Positions 54,808 to 63,355 of a stretch of DNA of 64,000 nucleotides are shown piece by piece. The position numbers and the translations under genes were made by a program. The DNA is taken from NCBI RefSeq assembly GCF_900092135.1, contig NZ_FMYF01000012.1, positions 58,599-122,598 of the forward strand. Reading direction: 5' to 3'. The notes beneath the pieces were generated by a model. That model did not search any database. It saw only the letters and a list, made by a program, of their open reading frames with translations, and was not told the origin of the DNA. The stretch is from Raineyella antarctica (GTDB lineage Bacteria > Actinomycetota > Actinomycetes > Propionibacteriales > Propionibacteriaceae). Position 1 is the first letter of the stretch, and every line of letters starts with the position of its first letter.

Positions 54808-56111
54808 TGGCAGAACGACGGGCGGGACTGGGTCGCGGTCTGGGCGAGCTCTTCCAGCGGACCGATCTTGACGCGGCACCGCATCCAGTGGATCAGCATG
54901 TGATCGTGGACAAGCTGGGTCGGAACTCCCAGCGCGCCGCAGGTGCAGCTGATTCGTCCCGGTTCGGAACCGCTGTCCGGGACGCCGACAAGGTCGATGT
55001 TCCACGTGAAACAACGCCGCAAACTGGTGGTTCCCTGACGGCACCCGACGTCTCGACAGTGCCCGCGACGGCAAGAGAGACGGATAAGGCCACGGCGACG
55101 GAGATGGAGACTGCCACACCCACGCCGGCGAACAGCGCGGATGTTTCACGTGGAACAGCAGACGAGGTGGCGTCTGACGTGTCAGTGCAGCCGGAAGATT
55201 CGTCAGCCGACACGCCATTCCGTACGGGGGAAATCGCAGACGCGGATGTTCAGCAGGAGCTGCCTGGAGCATCCCCGCGCGAGCGTGCCGACCACGGAGC
55301 CGAACATCCGACCGTAGACCCGAGCAACGGGTTCTATGCGGAGATCCCGATCGACCTGATCCACCCGAACGCCAAGCAGCCGCGCAACGTGTTCGAGGAG
55401 GACTCCCTCGAGGAGCTCGTCGGCTCGATCCGTGAGGTCGGCCTGCTGCAGCCGATCGTGGTGCGTAGTGACGGTCAAGGGGCCTACGAGTTGGTCATGG
55501 GCGAGCGCCGGTGGCGCGCTTCCCGCCTGGCCGGGCTCGAGGCCGTGCCCTCGATTGTCCGCGCCACGGCCGACGACGATATGCTCCGGGACGCCCTCCT
55601 GGAGAACATCCACCGCGTCCAGCTGAATCCACTCGAGGAGGCGGCTGCCTACCAGCAACTGATGGGGGACTTCGGGTGCACCCAACTGGAGTTGGCACAG
55701 CGGATCAAGCGCTCCCGTTCCCAGATCGCCAACACCGTGCGTCTCCTGAATCTGCCACCAACGGTTCAGCGCCAGGTGGCTGGTGGGGTGCTGTCGGCCG
55801 GACACGCCCGTGCGCTCCTGGGTCTGCAGGACGTACGAGACCAGGAGCGACTCGCCAAGCGGATCGTGACCGAGGGACTGTCTGTCCGGGCAACGGAGGA
55901 GATCGTCGCCCTCGGGGGCCAGGACCGGCCCAAGCCGCGACGTCGCAATCCTCGGGGCGGTGATCCGCGCCTGCAGGAGCTGTCCTCGGAACTGGGGGAC
56001 TACTTCGACACTCGGGTGGAGGTCACTCGGGGCCGGAACAAGGGGAAGATCGTTGTCGAGTTCGCCTCCGAGGACGACCTGGACAGGATCGTTTCACTGC
56101 TGCGACCCTGA
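54807..56111 (+). CDS. parB: Chromosome partitioning protein ParB
   Basis: A 434-residue parS-binding CTPase clamp. The N-terminus [17 protein letters not shown] is the ParA-stimulating motif. A variable acidic region (about 40-170) contains two further parS-like sites. Then [17 protein letters not shown], the [12 protein letters not shown] box and [24 protein letters not shown], the helix-turn-helix ([21 protein letters not shown]), and a C-terminal dimer domain. Start shares an A with the parA stop. Confidence 0.96.
   Translation: MAERRAGLGRGLGELFQRTDLDAAPHPVDQHVIVDKLGRNSQRAAGAADSSRFGTAVRDADKVDVPRETTPQTGGSLTAPDVSTVPATARETDKATATEMETATPTPANSADVSRGTADEVASDVSVQPEDSSADTPFRTGEIADADVQQELPGASPRERADHGAEHPTVDPSNGFYAEIPIDLIHPNAKQPRNVFEEDSLEELVGSIREVGLLQPIVVRSDGQGAYELVMGERRWRASRLAGLEAVPSIVRATADDDMLRDALLENIHRVQLNPLEEAAAYQQLMGDFGCTQLELAQRIKRSRSQIANTVRLLNLPPTVQRQVAGGVLSAGHARALLGLQDVRDQERLAKRIVTEGLSVRATEEIVALGGQDRPKPRRRNPRGGDPRLQELSSELGDYFDTRVEVTRGRNKGKIVVEFASEDDLDRIVSLLRP
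54998..55013. other. parS: parS-like site 5, inside parB
   Basis: TGTTCCACGTGAAACA, one change from consensus. Read in parB as VPRET. Confidence 0.8.
55142..55157. other. parS: parS-like site 6, inside parB
   Basis: TGTTTCACGTGGAACA, one change from consensus. Read in parB as VSRGT. Confidence 0.8.
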
Positions 56112-56310
56112 AGGGTTCGCGGTCAGTGCCTTCCTTGCGCGGGTGAGGCCAGTCCCCGGCCCCATAGGTCGGCCCGCGACCGGTCGGCCCCAGACCGGTC
56201 GGCCCCGACGCGCCGCCCCGCGGCCACGCCCTCTCGGCCTGGTTCGATGCCCTTCGCCGACCTCACTGCTCCTATCCGGGATCGCTGCCGTTGCAGTGGC
56301 ATCGAGGTCC

Positions 56311-56367
56311 GCCAAGGGCAGTGAGGGCGGCCAAGGGCAGTGAGGGCGGCCAAGGGCAGTGAGCGCC
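56311..56367. repeat. 19-bp tandem repeat
   Basis: GCCAAGGGCAGTGAGGGCG starts at 56311, 56330 and 56349; the last copy diverges near its end. A looser copy (CCAACCAGGGCAGAGCC) follows. Confidence 0.85.
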
Positions 56368-56524
56368 AACCAGGGCAGAGCCTGCGGGCCGGGGCAACCG
56401 CGAACCGGGCAGCGGCGAACCAACGCCAAGACCCGACCGTGGCCGGTGCCTGGCCAGCGTCAGTCCATCACGGAGAGAGTGGCGGTCGTTACCGCCCACG
56501 CTCGAGGCACACCACGGATCTGCT

Positions 56525-56566
56525 TCTATTCGTCTATCTAGTCCGATGTCTAGATAGACGAATAGA
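56525..56566. repeat. AT-rich perfect 17-bp inverted repeat
   Basis: TCTATTCGTCTATCTAG (56525-56541) and its exact complement CTAGATAGACGAATAGA (56550-56566) flank the 8-base loop TCCGATGT. The arms are about 35% GC in a roughly 70% GC region. It lies between parB and the convergent DUF3817 gene; no T-run follows on either strand. Confidence 0.9.
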
Positions 56567-56572
56567 GGCCGA

Positions 56573-56944
56573 TCACCGCACCTGCGCGGCGTCCTCCGTG
56601 CCGATCGGAGCAGACTCGGCCGCGAGGCGGCGACGTACGTCACGGGTCGCGTAGTGCTCCGCCACGAAGGACAGGAACGGGACGGTACCGGCGAGCGCGA
56701 TCAGCAGCAGGTTCTTCCAGGGCCACTTCACGCGGCGACCCAGGTCGTAGGCCGTGATCAGCAGGACCATGTAGAGCCACCCGTGGGCAACGCCCAAGGT
56801 GGCATCGACCTTGCCGTTGCCCCAGATGTACTCCAGGGGCACGCCGACGCAGACGAGGACGACGAGAAGGCATCCGACGACCCACGCCATGATGCGGTAG
56901 CGCAGGAGTGCGCCGGAGATTGCCTTGTGCTGCTGGGGATCCAT
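56573..56944 (-). CDS. DUF3817 membrane protein
   Basis: A 123-residue protein with three hydrophobic helices and the DUF3817 pattern RYRIMAWVVGCLLVVLVCVGVPLEYI, then VAHGWLYMVLLITAYDLGRRVKWPWKNLLLIALAGTVPFLSFVAE. Histidine and tyrosine positions are as in the family. Function unknown; often near respiratory or envelope genes. ATG with GAGGAAC upstream. Follows the SURF1 gene by 21 bases. Confidence 0.9.
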   Translation of the reverse strand: MDPQQHKAISGALLRYRIMAWVVGCLLVVLVCVGVPLEYIWGNGKVDATLGVAHGWLYMVLLITAYDLGRRVKWPWKNLLLIALAGTVPFLSFVAEHYATRDVRRRLAAESAPIGTEDAAQVR

Positions 56945-56965
56945 GTTCCTCTGTTCCTCCCGGGG

Positions 56966-57721
56966 TCAGGACATCCGATCGGGATCGGGTCCGATCTCAT
57001 CTTGCGTGATGAGACCAAGTTCGGCGAGACGACGCCGGTCTGCGGCACGGCCGATGTGCCCGGCGAGGTAGATCGAGAAGCCCAGCGCCGCCGCCGCGAA
57101 GACCCACCACTGCAGCGCGTAGCCGAAGTTCTGCCCGCTCCCGCGGCCGGAGGGAAGGTGCGGGGTAGCCGGCTGCAGTCCCTGGGCCGTGGCCTGTTGC
57201 TGCGGCAGCGTGACGTAGCCGGCGATCATCGGGTCCTGCCAGCGCTGGACCAGGACCGGCAGGTACACCGAGCCGATCTGCCCGTCGGGCAGGTTCGCGT
57301 CGACCGAGCCGTCGGAGGCCAGCAGCACCCCGGACTGGGTCAGCGATCCGGCCGGGGGAGCGGGTGGCTGCGTACCGGTGGTCTCCCCGCGGACGACGGG
57401 GATGAGGGCGCCGTCGGCGGTCTTCAGCGGCGTCAGGACGCGGTACGTGCCGGGCTCCTGTGCGACCGGGATCAACAGCTGCTCCTGCGGCTGGTAGGTC
57501 CCCTCGAAGGTGACCGTACGTCCGTAGCCGTCGGTGATCTCGGCACCGGGGGAGGCGACCGAGGACAAGGGGACCGCGGGCTCGTTCATCCGGGCGATCG
57601 CGCTGTCCTGGCCCTGGTTCTCGAAGACCTGCATCTGCCACAGGCCGAGCATGATCATGATGCCGGCAAGGGTGGTTCCGATGATCACCAGGAGCAGTTG
57701 CTGTACTCGGGTCCTGATCAT
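56966..57721 (-). CDS. SURF1-family protein
   Basis: A 251-residue protein with one helix near the start (about 8-28, LLLVIIGTTLAGIMIMLGLWQMQVFENQ) and one near the end (LQWWVFAAAALGFSIYLAGHIG), with the SURF1 domain between them (FEGTYQPQEQLLIPV, GALIPVVRGE). SURF1 helps assemble cytochrome c oxidase, probably in haem a insertion. ATG at 57721 is preferred over an upstream frame overlapping the ligase gene. It starts two bases after that gene ends. Confidence 0.88.
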   Translation of the reverse strand: MIRTRVQQLLLVIIGTTLAGIMIMLGLWQMQVFENQGQDSAIARMNEPAVPLSSVASPGAEITDGYGRTVTFEGTYQPQEQLLIPVAQEPGTYRVLTPLKTADGALIPVVRGETTGTQPPAPPAGSLTQSGVLLASDGSVDANLPDGQIGSVYLPVLVQRWQDPMIAGYVTLPQQQATAQGLQPATPHLPSGRGSGQNFGYALQWWVFAAAALGFSIYLAGHIGRAADRRRLAELGLITQDEIGPDPDRMS

Positions 57722-57723
57722 GG

Positions 57724-58704
57724 TCAGCGGAGGTACGCCTGTCGGACGAGGTCCTCGCACACCTCACCGAGCTCCAGCCCGGCCGCCTCGAGAGCCAGCG
57801 GGACGAGGGAGGTCTCGGTCATGCCGGGGGCGACGTTGGTCTCCAGGAAGACGGGGACGCCGTCGCGGATGATGATGTCCGTACGCGAGATGTCGCGCAG
57901 GCCGAGTCGATCATGGACGCGCAGGGCCATGTCGGCACAGGCCGCGGCCACCTCGTCCGGCACCTCGGCCGGGGTCAGGAATCGGGTGGTCCCCGCGCTG
58001 TAGCGCGAGCTGTAGTCGTAGTCGCCGGAGTCGGGGCGGATCTCCACGGCGGGCAGCGCGATCGGGCCGTTGCCGCGGTCGACCACGGTCACCGCGACCT
58101 CGGTGCCGATGATGAAGGACTCGACGACGGCGACGTCACCGTACGCGTACGCCCCGACCATGGCCGAGGGCAGCTGCTCGGCGTCGTCGACCCGGGTGCA
58201 GCCGAGTGCGGAGCCGGAGCGGGAGGGCTTGACCATCATCGGGAAGCCGATGCTCTCGCCCATCGCGTCCATCAGCGTCCGGGCGCCGAGTTCCCGGAAG
58301 ACCTCGTCCGGCAGTGCCATCTGGATCGGGGTGGCCAGGCCCAGTCCGGCGATCACCGGAGTGGCGATCGACTTGTCGAAGGCGATCCTGCTGGCCGAGG
58401 CGGTCGAGCCGACGTACGGGACGCCGAGCAGGCCCAGCACCTCGCGGAGCGAGCCGTCCTCGCCGGTGGCACCGTGCACCAGCGGGAAGACGATCGGGTC
58501 GTCCAGTTGGCGCAGCAGGGCGACCAGGTCGGAGTTCACGTCGGACTCGACGACTGTGCAGCCGCGGTCCCGCAGGGCCTGGGAGACCCGACGGCCCGAG
58601 CGCAACGAGACGTCGCGCTCATGGGACAGGCCGCCGGCCAGGACGACGATCGTGCCGAGGTCGGAACCGGCAGGGGTGGTGGGGAGGGAATCGGTGGCGG
58701 TCAT
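57724..58704 (-). CDS. D-alanine-D-alanine ligase-like ATP-grasp enzyme
   Basis: A 326-residue ATP-grasp protein. Typical marks: VVLAGGLSHERDVSLRSG at the start, VFPLVHGATGEDGSLREVLGLLGVPYVGS (HGxxGEDG), PMMVKPSRSGSALGCTRV, and VFLETNVAPGMTETSLVPLAL (ExNxxPGMT). It should ligate D-alanine or a related amino acid; in actinomycetes near parAB a second such ligase is common, so it may not be the main Ddl. ATG at 58704 with AGGAGGACC upstream. Confidence 0.88.
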   Translation of the reverse strand: MTATDSLPTTPAGSDLGTIVVLAGGLSHERDVSLRSGRRVSQALRDRGCTVVESDVNSDLVALLRQLDDPIVFPLVHGATGEDGSLREVLGLLGVPYVGSTASASRIAFDKSIATPVIAGLGLATPIQMALPDEVFRELGARTLMDAMGESIGFPMMVKPSRSGSALGCTRVDDAEQLPSAMVGAYAYGDVAVVESFIIGTEVAVTVVDRGNGPIALPAVEIRPDSGDYDYSSRYSAGTTRFLTPAEVPDEVAAACADMALRVHDRLGLRDISRTDIIIRDGVPVFLETNVAPGMTETSLVPLALEAAGLELGEVCEDLVRQAYLR

Positions 58705-58730
58705 GGTGGTCCTCCTGCTGCTGCGCTGGG

Positions 58731-60053
58731 TCATTCCTGGTTCGGCTGCGGGGTGTTGAGCTCCGCGAGGCCGAAGTGTGGCCCGGCGTGACGTACGCCG
58801 AAGGTCCGGTTGAGCTGCGACTCCCGGTTCAGTACCTCGCCGAGGCGCCGTACGCCCTCCCTGATCCTCTCAGGTGTGGGGTAGCAGTAGGACAGCCGGA
58901 TGTTCCGTGCCCCGAGCCCGTCGGCATAGAACGCCGTACCGGGGGTGTACGCGACCCGGTTGGTCACCGCTCGCGGGAGCATCGCCTGCGAGTCGATGCC
59001 CTCGGGCAGGGTGAGCCAGACGAAGAAGCCGCCCAGCGGGTGGGTCCAGGTGGTCCCGACGGGCATGTAGTCGGGCAGCGCGGCCAGCATCGCGTCCCTG
59101 CGTTCGCGGTACATGTCCCGGAACACGGTGATCTGCTGGCGCCAGTCGTGGACCCGCAGGTAGGTGGAGACCACGTACTGCGAGAAGGTCGGCGGGGAGA
59201 GGGTGGCGGCCTCCTGGGCAAGGACGAGCTTCTCGCGCACCGCGTGCGGGGCGAGTACCCAGCCGACCCGGATGCCGGGGGAGAACGTCTTGGAGAACGA
59301 GCCGAGGTAGATGACCTGCTCGTGCTCCATCGAGCGGATGGCGGGGAGCCGGCCACCCTCGAGGTCGAGCAGTCCGTACGGGTTGTCCTCGACGATCAGC
59401 AGCCCGGTCTCCTTGGCGACCTCGAGGATCGCCTTGCGGCGCTCGAGGGTCTGGGTGATGCCGGAGGGATTGCTGTAGTTCGGGATCGTGTAGAGGAACT
59501 TCACCCGCTTGCCCTGCGCGGCGAGGGTGACGACCGCCTCGCGCAGGCGCTCGGGCACGAGACCATGGTCGTCCATCTCGACGTGGACGACCTCCGCCTG
59601 GTAGGAGGAGAAGGTGCTCAGCGCACCCACGTAGCTCGGCGCCTCGGCGAGGATGACGTCGCCGGGGTCGCAGAAGATCTTGGTCAGCAGGTCCAGGCCC
59701 TGTTGGGACCCGACGGTGACGGTGACGTCGTCGGGGTGGGCGCGGATCCCCTCCTCGGCCATCACCTCGCAGATCTGCTCGCGGAGCATCTGCTCCCCCT
59801 GGCCGGAGCCGTACTGCAGCGCCCGGGGGCCGGCGGCGGACTGGATCATGTCCCTGACCGCGTCGCCGACGATGTCCAGCGGGAGGTCGGCGATGTTCGG
59901 CATGCCACCGGCGAGCGAGACCACCTCGGGACGGTTGGCCACGGCGAAGAGAGCTCGTACCGCTGATTCCTTCATACTGAACGCACGAGCGGCATAGCGG
60001 TCGTGGTACATGTCGAGGCGGGTGTCGTGGCGAGGAGGTTCGATCGAGCTCAC
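58731..60053 (-). CDS. PLP-dependent class I/II aminotransferase (LysN/MocR-like domain)
   Basis: A 440-residue fold-type I aminotransferase without a DNA-binding domain. Seen: SLAGGMPNIADLP (about 45), ALQYGSGQGEQMLREQI, TVTVGSQQGLDLLTKIF, LYTIPNYSNPSGIT (substrate-side Asn and Pro), VEDNPYGLLDLEG and SFSKTFSPGIRVGW with the PLP lysine. Closest to 2-aminoadipate/aromatic transaminases; the substrate is uncertain. The start is set at GTG 60053, though GTG 60059 or ATG 60011 are possible; none has a strong ribosome binding site. Confidence 0.88.
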   Translation of the reverse strand: MSSIEPPRHDTRLDMYHDRYAARAFSMKESAVRALFAVANRPEVVSLAGGMPNIADLPLDIVGDAVRDMIQSAAGPRALQYGSGQGEQMLREQICEVMAEEGIRAHPDDVTVTVGSQQGLDLLTKIFCDPGDVILAEAPSYVGALSTFSSYQAEVVHVEMDDHGLVPERLREAVVTLAAQGKRVKFLYTIPNYSNPSGITQTLERRKAILEVAKETGLLIVEDNPYGLLDLEGGRLPAIRSMEHEQVIYLGSFSKTFSPGIRVGWVLAPHAVREKLVLAQEAATLSPPTFSQYVVSTYLRVHDWRQQITVFRDMYRERRDAMLAALPDYMPVGTTWTHPLGGFFVWLTLPEGIDSQAMLPRAVTNRVAYTPGTAFYADGLGARNIRLSYCYPTPERIREGVRRLGEVLNRESQLNRTFGVRHAGPHFGLAELNTPQPNQE

Positions 60054-60122
60054 CCGCACCAGTGTGCCACGCCGCACGCGCGCGGGGTCGCCGGAGCCAG
60101 AACCGGGGCGGCGCTCCGCGAC

Positions 60123-60128
60123 TACCAT
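60123..60128 (+). promoter_or_regulatory. -10-like box of leaderless GNAT gene
   Basis: TACCAT is followed by six bases and the ATG at 60135. Confidence 0.4.
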
Positions 60129-60134
60129 GGGCCC

Positions 60135-60746
60135 ATGGCCGGCGCGCAGCAGCTGAGGGTCGAGCCGTTGCAACCCGGCGGGGTGCCTCGGCTCCCGGAG
60201 GTGTGCGACCGCTGCCCGTTGCCGCACGACCGCCCGCCGGGCACCGACCAGCCGTGGGTCGCGGCCGCCGCCGAGGCGTACGGGTGCTGCGGGGTCCTGG
60301 CCCGGATCGGTGACACCCCGGTGGGGCACATCCTGGTCTCCCCTCCCCTGCACGCCCCGGTGCGGGGGCCGTACGCGGCGGCCGGGGTGAGTCCGGACGC
60401 CGCGGTGATCCTGCAGTTCTACGTCCATCCCGAGTACCGGGGTCGTCGGGTCGGTCGCCGGATGCTGGAGGAGTTGGCGGCCATGCTGGTGCGCCGGCAC
60501 GTCGGGGGGATCGAGATCCGTGCCTCGCGGTCGGACCCGACCTGTCTGGCGCCCCCGGAGGAGTGGCTGCTGGAGCAGGGCTTCCGCGTGGTGCGCAAGG
60601 GAGTGTTCGGCTCCCGCCTGCGGATGGACCTGCGGACCACCCGGGCCTGGTGGCCGAGTCTGGCCGAGGTCGAGGACGGCGTCCGCCAGCTGCTGGGTCG
60701 TCCGGCGACGGGCCCTGAGCCTGCCCGGCGGGGGTCCGGCCCGTAG
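60135..60746 (+). CDS. GNAT-family acetyltransferase
   Basis: A 203-residue acetyltransferase-fold protein. The acetyl-CoA loop is VHPEYRGRRVGRRMLEELAA (about 102-121; R/Q-x-x-G-x-G/A), preceded by the strand VILQFY. The N-terminal part is Cys-rich for a GNAT (VCDRCPLPHD, then GCCGVLA), which might bind a metal. The C-terminal half is less typical. Acceptor unknown. A related gene sits near parAB in several actinomycetes. Divergent from the aminotransferase. Confidence 0.78.
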   Translation: MAGAQQLRVEPLQPGGVPRLPEVCDRCPLPHDRPPGTDQPWVAAAAEAYGCCGVLARIGDTPVGHILVSPPLHAPVRGPYAAAGVSPDAAVILQFYVHPEYRGRRVGRRMLEELAAMLVRRHVGGIEIRASRSDPTCLAPPEEWLLEQGFRVVRKGVFGSRLRMDLRTTRAWWPSLAEVEDGVRQLLGRPATGPEPARRGSGP

Positions 60747-60749
60747 GCT
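60744..60749 (+). promoter_or_regulatory. -10-like box of leaderless uncharacterised gene
   Basis: TAGGCT is followed by seven bases and the GTG at 60757; it overlaps the end of the GNAT gene. Confidence 0.4.
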
Positions 60750-60756
60750 GGCGCCC

Positions 60757-61494
60757 GTGAACGAGAGCGTCGAGGACATCCGGGACAAGGTCGCCGAGCA
60801 GGCGCGCAGCATCCTCCCCCAGGCCCCCAACGGGGCGGGCGCGCAGGTGGCGCCGCTGACCGAGCAGCAGTTGCGGGTGACCTACAAGGACGGCAGCTTT
60901 CGGATCCTCGACATCGGCGGGTTCCTGAAGGTGGGCAACCTCTCAGACAAGGCGATCCACGACTGGACGTACGCCATGCTGGTCAGCACCGGCCCGCTGC
61001 CCTCGCACGTGCCCGTCAACGACCTCGCCCCCAGCATCGTCGGCACCGACCTGCCCGGCTGGGTGCTGTCGCGCCCGGTCGGGGAAGGACTGCTGGAGGT
61101 GATCGTCCACGGAGAGGGGTACGTCTCCGAGGCGGACCTGTCGGCCTGGGAGGTCGACGCCGACCGGGTCTTCTCCGCGGTCCGCAGCCGGTTCGCGCTG
61201 ACGCCGTTCGAGCCGATCCTGCACGAGGGAGGAGTCGTCGAGATCGCCTCGGAGGACTGGACGGCGAGCGCCTGGGCCTTCTACCCCAGTGTCCTCAAGG
61301 CGGCCCTCGGGATCTTCGACGCCCCGGCGGTCGTCTGGCTGCCCGACTCCGGCCACCTGGTCGTGGCGCCGGCCAGCAACCCGGCTGTGGTCGAGGCGGC
61401 CCGCACTCTCGTCGACGAGCTGTACCAGGGCTCCCCGCGACCGCTGTCGCGCGAGTCGTACGTGGCCCACAGCCGCCACCTCGAGCGGTTCTGA
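60757..61494 (+). CDS. Uncharacterised protein, DUF1444-like pattern
   Basis: A 245-residue soluble protein. The stretch EVIVHGEGYVSEADLSAWEVDADRVFSAVRSRF and the ending GHLVVAPASNPAVVEAARTLVDELYQGSPRPLSRESYV resemble DUF1444-type proteins of unknown function (a strand-helix repeat followed by a PLS-containing C-terminus). This link is by eye only. The N-terminal third (LTEQQLRVTYKDGSFRILDI) looks like a separate small domain. No signal or membrane segment. Starts 10 bases after the GNAT gene. Confidence 0.55.
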   Translation: MNESVEDIRDKVAEQARSILPQAPNGAGAQVAPLTEQQLRVTYKDGSFRILDIGGFLKVGNLSDKAIHDWTYAMLVSTGPLPSHVPVNDLAPSIVGTDLPGWVLSRPVGEGLLEVIVHGEGYVSEADLSAWEVDADRVFSAVRSRFALTPFEPILHEGGVVEIASEDWTASAWAFYPSVLKAALGIFDAPAVVWLPDSGHLVVAPASNPAVVEAARTLVDELYQGSPRPLSRESYVAHSRHLERF

Positions 61495-61546
61495 CCGTCC
61501 GGGCGGCGGTCCAACCCTGCGAGTCGCAGGCTGTTGCGGCTCGGGA

Positions 61547-62068
61547 CTACTGGGAGACGATCGTCTTGGCGACGGTGGTGCTCTGCTCCACCACCTGCTC
61601 CAGGGTCTGGCCGTCCAGCCCGACACCGACCACACCCACGTTGTCGGCACGGACCACGCACACGTCCTGCCCGGTCGGGTAGCGGCCACACAGGCCGTCA
61701 CCGACCGTCCGGGCGGCGCTGATGTCCAGCTCGGTCACCAGCTCGGACAGCTGGTCCACCGGGCGTACGGCCATCACCAGCAGGGACTTGACGTTGCCCT
61801 GATAGTAGGTGCCGGTCACCGACTGGGCCTGGCCGGATCCCAGCGGCATCGTGGTCGGCTCGGGCTTCTGGTTCGGATCGATCCGGAAGTCGCCGGGCGT
61901 CTCCGGCAGGACGAGCGGGTTGGTGGCAGGATTGGCCGACCCGGACCGCGAACCGGCCTGGGAGGACAGCCAGCCGACCAGCAGGACCACACCGAGCACG
62001 ACGACCACGACGGCGATCGTCACCATGATGGTCATCTGCTTGCTGGAGGTCGCGCGGGGAGTGCTCAT
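61547..62068 (-). CDS. Uncharacterised single-pass membrane protein
   Basis: A 173-residue protein with a short cytoplasmic start, one strong helix (about 13-35, IMVTIAVVVVVLGVVLLVGWL), then a Ser/Pro-rich spacer and a small extracytoplasmic domain with two cysteines (GDGLCGRYPTGQDVCVV) that could form a disulfide. No family recognised. ATG at 62068 with AGAGGAAAAC upstream; a longer frame reaching 63037 is the antisense of ricT and is rejected. Divergent from ricT. Confidence 0.7.
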   Translation of the reverse strand: MSTPRATSSKQMTIMVTIAVVVVVLGVVLLVGWLSSQAGSRSGSANPATNPLVLPETPGDFRIDPNQKPEPTTMPLGSGQAQSVTGTYYQGNVKSLLVMAVRPVDQLSELVTELDISAARTVGDGLCGRYPTGQDVCVVRADNVGVVGVGLDGQTLEQVVEQSTTVAKTIVSQ

Positions 62069-62170
62069 CGTTTTCCTCTGCTCTGACGGCCTGCAGGATC
62101 GCGAGCCACCCGGGCAACTGTACTCAAGGATCGAAGATCCCCGGTCCGGCCGGTTCATCGGTGGAGCGAC

Positions 62171-62176
62171 TACGCT
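62171..62176 (+). promoter_or_regulatory. -10-like box of leaderless ricT-like gene
   Basis: TACGCT is followed by six bases and the GTG at 62183. Confidence 0.45.
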
Positions 62177-62182
62177 GGGCGC

Positions 62183-63022
62183 GTGCAACAGGTGATGGCG
62201 GTCACGTTCGAGAAGCACGGCCAGCTCCACTACGTCGATCCGGCAGGGCACCACGTCAGCGTCGGCGACCACGTGCTGGTCCCTACGGAGGAGGGGCCCG
62301 AGGTCGCGCAGTGCGTCTGGGCCCCCGAGGGCGTCCAGCAGGCCGACTTCGGTGAGCTGCCCGCTTGCCTCGGACCGGCTTCGGATGCCGACCTGGCTCG
62401 GGACAAGGCCAACCGCAAGTTCCGCTCGCAGGCCAGGGTCGTGGTCAACCGGCTGGTCCGCGAGCACGAACTGCCGATGAAGGTGGTCGGCATCGACTAC
62501 CTGGACCGTCACAAGGAGTTCCACCGCGAGGTCGTGGTCTACTTCACCGCGCCGCACCGGGTGGACTTCCGGCTGCTCGTACGGGACCTCGCCAAGGTGC
62601 TCCAGGCCAGGATCGACCTGCGCCAGATCGGGGCGCGGGACGCGACCCGGGTCACCGGTGGGATCGGCAACTGCGGCCGCGACCTGTGTTGCTCCACCCA
62701 CCTGACCCGTTTCGAGCCCGTTGCCATGCGGCTGGCGAAGGACCAGGACCTGCCCTCCAACCCGCTGCGGGTCCAGGGTGCCTGCGGGCGGCTGATGTGT
62801 TGCCTGAAGTACGAGCACCCGCTCTACCAGGACTTCGTCAAGAAGGCACCCAAGATCGGCTCGCGGGTCAAGACACCGGAGGGCGAGGGCAAGGTGATCG
62901 GGCACTCGGTGCCCTCCGACTCGGTCGTCGTCCGCGTCGACGGCACCGGCGAGGTCACCCGGTGCCTGCAGGCCGACGTGTGCCCGGCACGGAAGGCCTT
63001 CGACACCCGACCTCGGAACTGA
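62183..63022 (+). CDS. PSP1/RicT-family protein
   Basis: A 279-residue protein with the PSP1 C-terminal domain. Two paired cysteine motifs NCGRDLCCSTHL and ACGRLMCCLKYEHPLY are the iron-sulfur ligands of RicT, a part of the Y-complex (with RicA and RicF) that guides RNA processing in firmicutes. Other marks are KVVGIDYLDRHKEFHREVVVYFTAPHRVDFRLLVRDLA. The exact job in actinomycetes is not known. No RicA or RicF is nearby. Confidence 0.88.
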   Translation: MQQVMAVTFEKHGQLHYVDPAGHHVSVGDHVLVPTEEGPEVAQCVWAPEGVQQADFGELPACLGPASDADLARDKANRKFRSQARVVVNRLVREHELPMKVVGIDYLDRHKEFHREVVVYFTAPHRVDFRLLVRDLAKVLQARIDLRQIGARDATRVTGGIGNCGRDLCCSTHLTRFEPVAMRLAKDQDLPSNPLRVQGACGRLMCCLKYEHPLYQDFVKKAPKIGSRVKTPEGEGKVIGHSVPSDSVVVRVDGTGEVTRCLQADVCPARKAFDTRPRN

Positions 63023-63052
63023 ACCGGGACCCGGCACGCCGCATCCCAGCGA

Positions 63053-63082
63053 TTGGAGCTGTGCGGGATCGATCGCTATAGT
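63053..63082 (+). promoter_or_regulatory. tRNA-Thr promoter
   Basis: TTGGAG (63053-63058), an 18-base spacer and TATAGT (63077-63082), about 35 bases upstream of the tRNA-Thr gene. Confidence 0.6.
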
Positions 63083-63117
63083 TGTCGCTTGTCCGCGAGG
63101 GTTGACCCCGCAGGCAG

Positions 63118-63193
63118 GCCACCTTAGCTCAGTAGGTAGAGCGACGCTCTCGTAAAGCGTAGGTCACCGGTTCGATTCCGGTAGGTGGCTCCA
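63118..63193 (+). tRNA. tRNA-Thr (CGT anticodon)
   Basis: Complete cloverleaf: acceptor GCCACCT with AGGTGGC, D-arm GCTC/GAGC, anticodon loop CTCGTAA giving CGT, T-loop TTCGATT, discriminator T and encoded CCA (63191-63193). Decodes ACG, a Thr codon frequent in this genome. Confidence 0.97.
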
Positions 63194-63355
63194 TGTGGCA
63201 GTGCCGGTTCCTGGCCCGCGTCGGGAGCCCGGAGCACCCTCGGACAATTCTGACCGGTGCAGGATCGCGATCCCGAGCCTAGACTTGGATGTGCGCGGGG
63301 TGCGTCTACGTGGACCTTCCGGTGTTCATGGGTCGGTTGCCCCCAAGGGGGAGAC

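Larger units (their letters stand above)
56112..56572. other. Geneless stretch after parB
   Basis: 461 bases between convergent genes. It contains repeated ACCGGTCGGCCCC words near 56180-56210, a 19-bp tandem array (56311-56367) and an AT-rich perfect inverted repeat (56525-56566). No gene is supported. Confidence 0.6.

Noticed and set aside
61547..63037. Long minus-strand frame covering ricT
   Set aside because: Only its last third (from ATG 62068) has a helix, a start signal and independent coding character; the rest is antisense to ricT.
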